Shown here: positions 5,829 to 12,115 of the stretch, piece after piece | Layout: the number at the start of each line of letters is the position of its first letter | Numbering within the stretch: the stretch's first letter is position 1 | NCBI GenBank assembly: GCA_021786655.1 | Contig: JAJYMU010000085.1 | Location: 1 to 14,433 of the forward strand | Length of the DNA: 14,433 nt | Reading direction: 5' to 3' | DNA from: Bacteroidota bacterium | GTDB taxonomy: Bacteria > Bacteroidota > Ignavibacteria > Ignavibacteriales > Melioribacteraceae | The notes under the pieces: model-generated | Told to the model about the DNA's origin: nothing | The model's database searches: none | The model's input: only the letters and a program-made list of their open reading frames with translations | Made by a program: the position numbers and the translations under genes

Positions 5829-8800
5829 ATGTTGAATAAACTAAGAAAAATATTATCCGAAAGAATTTTGGTGCTCGACGGCGCAATGGGAACGATGATT
5901 CAGCGCCATAAACTAACCGAGGAAAAGTTTAGAGGGAATAGATTTAAAGATCATCCGGCTGATCTGAAAGGCAACAATGATTTGCTGGTTTTAACACAGC
6001 CGGAAATCATCAAAAGTATTCACGAAGCATATTTGGAAGCCGGCGCAGATATAATTGAAACGAATACTTTCAACGGAACGTCGATATCGCAAGCCGATTA
6101 CAAAACCGAAAGTTTTGTCTATGAAATAAATTTTGAAGCGGCGCGCATTGCAAAGGAAGCCGCTCAAAAATTCACAAAAAAAAATCCTGATAAACCGCGA
6201 TTCGTTGCCGGCGCTTTCGGCCCCACAAACAAAACATTATCGCTTTCGCCGAACGTCGGTGATCCCGGTTACCGCGCCGTTACCTTCGATCAAGTGAAGG
6301 ATGCATACAAAGAACAAGCCCGCGGATTGATTGACGGCGGTTCCGATGTTCTTCTTGTCGAAACGATTTTCGATACGTTGAATGCAAAAGCCGCACTCTA
6401 CGGAATCATGGAATTGTGCGACGAAACCGACAATCAAATTCCAATCATGATCTCCGGGACAATCGTTGACATGAGCGGCAGAACACTTTCCGGACAAAAC
6501 ACGGAAGCATTTTGGATTTCGATTGCTCACACGAAAAATTTATTGAGCGTCGGTTTGAATTGCTCGCTCGGCCCCACACAAATGCGTTCATTCATCTCCG
6601 AATTATCGAACATTGCAAATGTTTTCATCAGTTTGTATCCAAATGCCGGGCTGCCGAATGAATTCGGCGGATACGACGAATCACCGGTTTCGATGGCAAA
6701 AGTTTTGGATGAATACGCGCGCGAAGGATATTTCAATGTTGTCGGCGGGTGCTGCGGTACAACGCCGGATCACATAAAAGCTTTTGCTGAAGTCGCAAAG
6801 AAATTTCCTCCGAGAAAAATTCCGAAGGTTGAGCCCTATCTCCGTCTGAGCGGATTGGAACCGCTTATCTTTCGTCCCGATACAAATTTTGTAAATATCG
6901 GCGAACGCACCAACGTAACCGGATCGAAAAAATTTGCGCGCCTCATCAAAGAAAATAAATTTGAAGAAGCACTCTCCGTGGCGCGAGATCAAGTTGAAAA
7001 CGGCGCGCAGGTTCTAGACATCAACATGGATGAAGGGCTTATCAACTCCGAAGAAACGATGACCAAGTTTCTCAATCTTCTTTCCACCGAACCCGATATC
7101 GCGCGAGTTCCAATCATGCTCGATTCTTCCAAATGGACGGTGATTGAAGCCGGGTTGAAATGTTTGCAAGGAAAAGGAATTGTTAATTCCATTTCAATGA
7201 AAGAAGGCGAAACCGCTTTCAAAGAGTATGCGAGAAAAGTTTTACGTTACGGTGCAGCAGTCATCGTTATGGCGTTTGATGAAGACGGGCAAGCCGACAC
7301 GCTTGAACGAAAAATAAAAATTTGTCAGCGCGCTTATAAAATTCTTACCGAGGAAGTCGGATTTCAACCGCAGGATATAATTCTCGATCCGAACATTTTT
7401 GCGATTGCAACCGGCATCGAAGAACACAACCAGTACGCACTGAACTATATCGAAGCGGTAAAATGGATTAAAAAAAATCTTCCACTAGCAAAAGTAAGCG
7501 GCGGCGTAAGCAACATTTCATTTTCATTCCGTGGAAACGACAAAGTGCGCGAAGCAATGCACTCGGCTTTTCTTTTTTATGCAATCGAAGCCGGAATGGA
7601 TATGGGAATTGTAAACGCAGGACAGCTTGCCGTCTATGAAACAATTCCGAAAGAACTTTTAGAAAGAGTTGAAGACGTTTTGCTGAACAGAAGACCGGAT
7701 GCGACGGAGCGGCTTGTTGAATTCGCGAATACTTTAACTCAAGATGTCAAAGGCGCGAAGCTTGAGGATGAATGGAGAAAAGTGCCGGTCGAAGAAAGAT
7801 TGAAGCACGCGCTTGTTAAAGGTATTGTGGAATACGTCGAGTTGGATATTGAAGAAGCAAGAAAGAAATATCCGAAGCCGCTTGATGTAATTGAAGGACC
7901 GCTAATGGACGCGATGAACATTGTCGGAGATTTGTTTGGTTCCGGCAAAATGTTTTTGCCTCAAGTCGTAAAGAGTGCGCGCGTGATGAAGAAAGCTGTG
8001 GCTTACCTCGAACCCTTTCTCGCCCATCCCCAAACCCCTTCCCAAGGGGAAGGGGCTTTTGGATGGCAAACCGCTGATCCTACTGTGTATGGAAAACTGA
8101 AAGAGTTTGCACTTATTAAACGCAAAGAGTCGACAACCACAGAATCAATTATTTGGGAGTTCTTGAAATCCAAACAACTTGAAAATTATAAATTCCTTCG
8201 ACAGCATATCATTGGTAAATACATTGTCGATTTTGTATGTCTTTCCAAAATGTTGGTAGTTGAAATCGACGGATTGATTCATCAATTGCCGGAGAATAAA
8301 GAAGCAGATGAAATTAGAACTCAATGGCTGAACGAACAAGGTTTTGAAGTTATAAGATTCACAAATGACGAAGTGACAAATGATGTAAAAAAAGTTTTAG
8401 ATCGCATTCTTGAAAAATTAAAAGAGCGCGAAGTTGTCCCCCTCCCCTTGGGGGAGGGCCGGGGTGGGGCTGGGACAATCTTGCTCGCTACTGTCAAAGG
8501 CGACGTTCACGATATCGGGAAAAATATTGTCGGAGTTGTTCTCGGCTGCAACAATTACGACGTGATTGATCTCGGCGTGATGGTGCCGTCCGACAAAATT
8601 CTTTCGACCGCAGTCGAAAAAAATGTTGATATTATTGGATTGAGCGGACTGATCACTCCATCGCTCGATGAAATGGTTCACGTCGCAAAAGAAATGAATC
8701 GGATGAAACTTAACTTCCCTCTTCTCATCGGCGGCGCAACAACTTCGCGCGTTCATACGGCAGTTAAGATTGAGCCGGAATATTCTCAAACGACAATCCA

Positions 8801-9926
8801 CGTCCTTGATGCATCTAAAAGCGTAAACGTCGTTAGCAACTTGCTCAACAAAGACACACGGGAAAAATTTTCGGCTGGAATTAAACAAGAATATTCCAAA
8901 CTCCGCGAAGATCATTCCCGGAGACATGAAGTGCGGGAATACTTACCATTTGAGAAAGCCAAGACGAACAAGCTGAAACTTGATTGGGGAAAAATTTCAA
9001 TTACAAAACCAGCTAAGCTTGGCGTCACACTTTTTCAAAATTATTCTCTCACGGAAATCAGAAATTTTATTGACTGGACCCCTTTCTTTCAAACGTGGGA
9101 ATTGAAAGGACGTTATCCGGCAATTTTTGAGAATAAAGACTACGGCAAAGAGGCGAAGAAAATTTTTGATGACGCGAGCAAACTGTTGGACAAAATTATT
9201 CTCGGGAAAAATCTTACTGCAAACGGTGTCGTTGGCTTGTTCCCGGCGAATTCTGTTGAGGAAGATATTGAGATTTATTCCGATGAATCGCGATCTGGAA
9301 TTCTTGAAACTCTTCATACAATAAGACAGCAGTCAGTTAAGTCGGGAGAAATACCGAACCTTGCATTAGCTGATTTCATTGCGCCAAAAGATTCCGGTGC
9401 GAAAGATTTTATCGGAATGTTTGCGGTGACTGCTGGAATTGGAATTGAAAAAATTGTTGAGAGATTTGAAAAAGATCATGACGATTACAACGCAATCATG
9501 ACAAAAGCAGTCGCAGACCGGCTTGCTGAGGCGTTTACTGAATTGCTTCACTCAAAAGTAAGAAAGGAACTCTGGGGTTACGATTCAGATGAATCGTTAT
9601 CTAACAAAGAATTGATCGATGAAAAATATCACGGCATCCGTCCCGCGCCCGGTTACCCCGCTCAACCCGATCACACTGAGAAACTAACCATCTGGAAATT
9701 GCTGGATGCAGAAAAACATACTTCAATTCAGTTAACCGAAAGTTTGGCTATGTATCCAGCAGCCTCGGTGTGCGGATTGTATTTTGCAAATCCCGAATCA
9801 AAATATTTTACTGTTGGAAAAATCGGCAAAGACCAAGTGGATGATTACAGGAAGCGCAAAGGAATCAGTTTGAAAGAAGCGGAAAAGTGGCTGCGTCCAA
9901 TTCTAAATTATGATGAAGGAGAATAG
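5829..9926 (+). CDS. metH: Cobalamin-dependent methionine synthase with an in-frame DUF559 nuclease insertion
   Basis: MetH transfers the methyl group of 5-methyltetrahydrofolate to homocysteine through methylcobalamin. All modules are present. The homocysteine domain (1 to about 330) has zinc ligands Cys245 (GLNCSLGP) and Cys308-Cys309 (GGCCGTTPDH). The pterin domain (about 350-640) has IGERTNVTGS near 357. The cobalamin cap runs from about 640 to 730. The B12 domain has D-x-H-x-x-G with cobalt ligand His894. The AdoMet reactivation domain (about 1045-1365) has RPAPGYP near 1271. At 1365 residues it is about 140 longer than E. coli MetH (about 1227). The excess lies between Phe730 (AYLEPF) and Thr883 (TILLATVKGDVHDIG), where a DUF559 endonuclease domain sits between GC-rich hairpins. 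Outside the insertion the sequence is intact and the frame is kept, so the enzyme may still work. It is followed after 5 nt by a DinB-like gene. Confidence 0.97.
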   Translation: MLNKLRKILSERILVLDGAMGTMIQRHKLTEEKFRGNRFKDHPADLKGNNDLLVLTQPEIIKSIHEAYLEAGADIIETNTFNGTSISQADYKTESFVYEINFEAARIAKEAAQKFTKKNPDKPRFVAGAFGPTNKTLSLSPNVGDPGYRAVTFDQVKDAYKEQARGLIDGGSDVLLVETIFDTLNAKAALYGIMELCDETDNQIPIMISGTIVDMSGRTLSGQNTEAFWISIAHTKNLLSVGLNCSLGPTQMRSFISELSNIANVFISLYPNAGLPNEFGGYDESPVSMAKVLDEYAREGYFNVVGGCCGTTPDHIKAFAEVAKKFPPRKIPKVEPYLRLSGLEPLIFRPDTNFVNIGERTNVTGSKKFARLIKENKFEEALSVARDQVENGAQVLDINMDEGLINSEETMTKFLNLLSTEPDIARVPIMLDSSKWTVIEAGLKCLQGKGIVNSISMKEGETAFKEYARKVLRYGAAVIVMAFDEDGQADTLERKIKICQRAYKILTEEVGFQPQDIILDPNIFAIATGIEEHNQYALNYIEAVKWIKKNLPLAKVSGGVSNISFSFRGNDKVREAMHSAFLFYAIEAGMDMGIVNAGQLAVYETIPKELLERVEDVLLNRRPDATERLVEFANTLTQDVKGAKLEDEWRKVPVEERLKHALVKGIVEYVELDIEEARKKYPKPLDVIEGPLMDAMNIVGDLFGSGKMFLPQVVKSARVMKKAVAYLEPFLAHPQTPSQGEGAFGWQTADPTVYGKLKEFALIKRKESTTTESIIWEFLKSKQLENYKFLRQHIIGKYIVDFVCLSKMLVVEIDGLIHQLPENKEADEIRTQWLNEQGFEVIRFTNDEVTNDVKKVLDRILEKLKEREVVPLPLGEGRGGAGTILLATVKGDVHDIGKNIVGVVLGCNNYDVIDLGVMVPSDKILSTAVEKNVDIIGLSGLITPSLDEMVHVAKEMNRMKLNFPLLIGGATTSRVHTAVKIEPEYSQTTIHVLDASKSVNVVSNLLNKDTREKFSAGIKQEYSKLREDHSRRHEVREYLPFEKAKTNKLKLDWGKISITKPAKLGVTLFQNYSLTEIRNFIDWTPFFQTWELKGRYPAIFENKDYGKEAKKIFDDASKLLDKIILGKNLTANGVVGLFPANSVEEDIEIYSDESRSGILETLHTIRQQSVKSGEIPNLALADFIAPKDSGAKDFIGMFAVTAGIGIEKIVERFEKDHDDYNAIMTKAVADRLAEAFTELLHSKVRKELWGYDSDESLSNKELIDEKYHGIRPAPGYPAQPDHTEKLTIWKLLDAEKHTSIQLTESLAMYPAASVCGLYFANPESKYFTVGKIGKDQVDDYRKRKGISLKEAEKWLRPILNYDEGE
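8022..8067 (+). repeat. Left GC-rich hairpin of the metH insertion
   Basis: CCCCTTCCC (8035-8043), loop AAG, and GGGAAGGGG (8047-8055) form a perfect 9-bp stem. It is extended imperfectly by GCCCATCC (8022-8029) against GGATGGC (8061-8067), with one bulged C. It is translated in frame as HPQTPSQGEGAFGWQ. Its composition is far more GC-rich than the flanking metH sequence. Confidence 0.8.
8434..8478 (+). repeat. Right GC-rich hairpin of the metH insertion
   Basis: An outer perfect 7-bp repeat, TTGTCCC (8434-8440) against GGGACAA (8472-8478), encloses an inner 8-bp stem, CCCTCCCC (8440-8447) against GGGGAGGG (8451-8458), with loop TTG (8448-8450). The inner stem shares its first C with the outer arm. 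It is translated as VVPLPLGEGRGGAGT. The GEG core and the C-rich/G-rich layout match the left hairpin in the same orientation, so the two are diverged copies of one palindromic unit. Confidence 0.8.
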
Positions 9927-9931
9927 CTATC

Positions 9932-10411
9932 ATGGAAAGAATTTTCCGTCCCGGTGCAATCGGCGCATTAATGGACGAGTATGAAAGAGTTTCACTGGAA
10001 CTTAGAAACTTGCTCAGCACAATTTCGCAAGAGGAGTTCATAAAAATTTACGACCCATTAACTACAGACGAAGACTGCCGATCAATTCAATCGGTTATGA
10101 AACATGTTGTTCGAGCCGGTTACGGCTATGCAGATCAAATTTGTGTATTCCTAAAAAAGCCGGTAGTCAATAATGATTATCACGTTTACAATGTTGTTCA
10201 TGCAATCGAAGAGCTGGAAAAAGTTATCAACTTTACTGCAGACATTATCAGCGATAGATTGAAGATGACTGAAAAAGAAATTCTTGCTACCCGGCAAGAA
10301 ACAAAATGGGGATTGTATGATATCGAGATGATGTTTGAGCACGCCATTGTTCACATCCTCCGTCACAGAAGGCAGATAGAGAAATGGCTTTACTTCGTTT
10401 CAAAGAGATGA
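9932..10411 (+). CDS. DinB-superfamily (DUF664-like) putative metal-dependent protein
   Basis: This 159-residue all-helical protein has the DinB/YfiT histidine pattern. His58 lies in the second helix (SVMKHVVRAG), and His137 and His141 lie in the last long helix (FEHAIVHILRHRRQIEK), with His145 as an extra. In the superfamily three such histidines bind a divalent metal. Biochemical roles range from thiol transferases to unknown, so no substrate is proposed. A strong Shine-Dalgarno, AAGGAG, lies at the very end of metH about 10 nt before the ATG, and the gap to the metH stop is 5 nt. It is therefore probably co-transcribed and translationally coupled with metH. A methyl or thiol-related role is possible from context only. 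Confidence 0.78.
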   Translation: MERIFRPGAIGALMDEYERVSLELRNLLSTISQEEFIKIYDPLTTDEDCRSIQSVMKHVVRAGYGYADQICVFLKKPVVNNDYHVYNVVHAIEELEKVINFTADIISDRLKMTEKEILATRQETKWGLYDIEMMFEHAIVHILRHRRQIEKWLYFVSKR

Positions 10412-10429
10412 TGAAGGAGAAAAAATAAA

Positions 10430-10457
10430 TTGGCGTTAAGCTTTCTGATGTTATAAT
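10430..10457 (+). promoter_or_regulatory. Candidate sigma70-type promoter for the M28 peptidase gene
   Basis: TTGGCG (10430-10435) and a perfect TATAAT (10452-10457) are separated by 16 nt. Transcription would start near 10464, leaving a leader of about 65 nt before the ATG at 10530. This is a consensus match only; FCB-group promoters can differ. Confidence 0.4.
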
Positions 10458-10529
10458 CTGTTTAATATTGGAATGCTGGGTCTTTCGTCAAAAAAACAAC
10501 TAAGTAAGAATTCAATTGGAGGATACGTT

Positions 10530-12089
10530 ATGTATCGCAAATCTTTTACTGCACTCTTTTTTCTCATCGTTTTCTCGTTTTCGTCTTATGCTCAAGAAAA
10601 AGTTGATCTTCAGATTGTTCAAAGAATTCGTAAAGAAGGTTTAGAAAATTCCAAAGTGATGGAATACATGGAATATTTAAGCGACGTTTATGGACCCCGT
10701 CTCGCCGAATCGCCTCAATATAAAAAAGCCGGCGAATGGGCTGTCAATAAATTAAAAGAGCTCGGTTTTGTAAATGCAAAGATGGAACCGTGGGGTACTT
10801 TCGGTCGCGGGTGGGAATTAAATAAGTTTTATGCAGCAATGACTTCACCTCAATACATGCCGCTCATCGCTTATCCGAAAGCTTGGACGCCGGGAACCAA
10901 CGGTGTGATAAAAGGGAATGTAGTTTTATTCGATGTTAAAAAAGTTGAAGACATGGATAAGTATAAAGGCAAACTAAAAGACGCAATCGTTCTTACTCAA
11001 GATGAACAGCCGCTGGAAATTTCTTATGACCCGATGGCAAAGAGAAGAACCGATGACGATCTCAAGAAAATTGAAATGGCCCCCGATCCGGGTGCAAGGT
11101 CTCCGTTTGCAGCAAGACGAGAAGAATTCATGGCCCGCCATGAACTAATGCAAGCGATCAACAAATTTCTGAAAGATGAGGGCGCAACAGTTCTGCTAGA
11201 GCCAAGCCGCGGTAAAGACGGAACAATTTTCGTTCAAAGCGGCGGTTCATACGCCAAAGGTTCTGAAAACCCTCTGCCGTCAATTGTCGTATCAAGTGAG
11301 CAGTACAACAGAATGGTTAGAATACTTAAGAAAAATATTCCGGTTTCGGTAGAACTTGAAGTCCAGGCAAATTACGTTGACAGCGATTCGCTTGGTTACA
11401 ACATTGTTGCCGAAATTCCCGGCACTGATAAGAAATTGAAAGATGAAGTTGTAATGTTAGGCGGACATTTTGATTCTTGGCATGCGGGTACCGGCGCCAC
11501 AGATAACAGCGCGGGATGCGCCGTTGCAATGGAAGCGCTTAGAATTTTGAAATCGATTGGCGTAAAACCGAGACGCACAATTAGAATTGCAATGTGGGAC
11601 GCCGAAGAAGAAGGATTGATCGGCTCACGGAATTATGTGACAAATCATTTCTTCGATCGCGACAAAAAGGAAAAGAAACCGGAGTACGATAAGTTCGATT
11701 GCTACTTCAATTATGATAACGGCAGCGGAAAGATTCGCGGCATTTACGCTCAAGGCAACAACGCAGTAGTTCCGATTTTTGAGGAATGGCTAAAACCGTT
11801 TAACGATCTCGGCGCATCAACGGTAACAATCAGAAATACAGGAAGCACAGATCACGTTTCATTTGATGGTGTCGGTCTGCCGGGTTTCCAGTTTATCCAA
11901 GACGATCTTGAATACTCGACGCTGACGCACCATTCCAATATGGATGTGATCGATCATGTCTCCGCGCCGGATTTAATTCAGTCGGCAACAATCATGGCAT
12001 CATTCATTTACGATGCGGCAATGCGTGACGAAAAACTTCCGAGAAAATATTTCGATCCGAACGAAGTTTCTCCGCAAAGACGATTTTAA
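10530..12089 (+). CDS. Secreted M28-family zinc metallopeptidase with PA domain
   Basis: The start is set at 10530, not the earlier in-frame ATG at 10473, because GGAGG (10518-10522) sits 7 nt upstream and the first residues form a signal peptide (MYRKSF, hydrophobic core, SSYA before Gln22). The mature protein is predicted to act in the periplasm or outside the cell. Residues about 120-275 look like a protease-associated (PA) insert. The catalytic domain carries the M28 two-zinc set: His313 and Asp315 (GGHFDSW), bridging Asp325 (GATDNSAG), Glu359-Glu360 (DAEEEGLIGS; general base and ligand), Asp396 (YDNGSG), and His467-His468 (THHSNMD). The family contains amino- and carboxypeptidases. The exact specificity is not visible. 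The product is 519 residues. No C-terminal sorting domain is seen. Confidence 0.92.
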   Translation: MYRKSFTALFFLIVFSFSSYAQEKVDLQIVQRIRKEGLENSKVMEYMEYLSDVYGPRLAESPQYKKAGEWAVNKLKELGFVNAKMEPWGTFGRGWELNKFYAAMTSPQYMPLIAYPKAWTPGTNGVIKGNVVLFDVKKVEDMDKYKGKLKDAIVLTQDEQPLEISYDPMAKRRTDDDLKKIEMAPDPGARSPFAARREEFMARHELMQAINKFLKDEGATVLLEPSRGKDGTIFVQSGGSYAKGSENPLPSIVVSSEQYNRMVRILKKNIPVSVELEVQANYVDSDSLGYNIVAEIPGTDKKLKDEVVMLGGHFDSWHAGTGATDNSAGCAVAMEALRILKSIGVKPRRTIRIAMWDAEEEGLIGSRNYVTNHFFDRDKKEKKPEYDKFDCYFNYDNGSGKIRGIYAQGNNAVVPIFEEWLKPFNDLGASTVTIRNTGSTDHVSFDGVGLPGFQFIQDDLEYSTLTHHSNMDVIDHVSAPDLIQSATIMASFIYDAAMRDEKLPRKYFDPNEVSPQRRF

Positions 12090-12115
12090 TTTCAAGAAAG
12101 AATATTTTTACCTTT

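Larger units (their letters stand above)
8022..8478 (+). mobile_element. Probable DUF559 endonuclease cassette inserted in metH
   Basis: The segment between the MetH cap and B12 domains (about residues 731-882) has no counterpart in ordinary MetH. Its core (about 749-866) reads as a full DUF559 domain, a Vsr/PD-(D/E)XK-like endonuclease family. It has Glu772 in the N-terminal helix, FLRQH (789-793), IVDF with Asp801, VVEIDG with Glu812 and Asp814, and a C-terminal GFEVIRFTNDEV (838-849). GC-rich hairpins bracket it at 8022-8067 and 8434-8478. The cassette length is a multiple of three and stop-free in this frame. No intein motifs are seen (no N-terminal Cys/Ser splice block, no terminal HN-Cys), so it should remain in the protein. 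The exact boundaries and the mobility are inferred. The alternative is an old, stable domain insertion. Confidence 0.78.

Noticed and set aside
8019..8478. Intein inside MetH
   Set aside because: Inteins need a Cys/Ser/Thr at the start, splice blocks, and a terminal His-Asn before Cys/Ser/Thr. None is present, and DUF559 is not a LAGLIDADG or HNH intein nuclease. The segment is better explained as a non-splicing insertion.
8418..8927. 169-residue open frame on the minus strand across the metH B12 domain
   Set aside because: It lies entirely opposite a strongly conserved enzyme domain, has low-complexity composition with no recognisable motif, and no ribosome binding site was apparent.
10473..10529. 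Earlier ATG (10473) as start of the M28 peptidase
   Set aside because: It would place 19 charged residues before the signal peptide and has no ribosome binding site, whereas GGAGG is correctly spaced before 10530.
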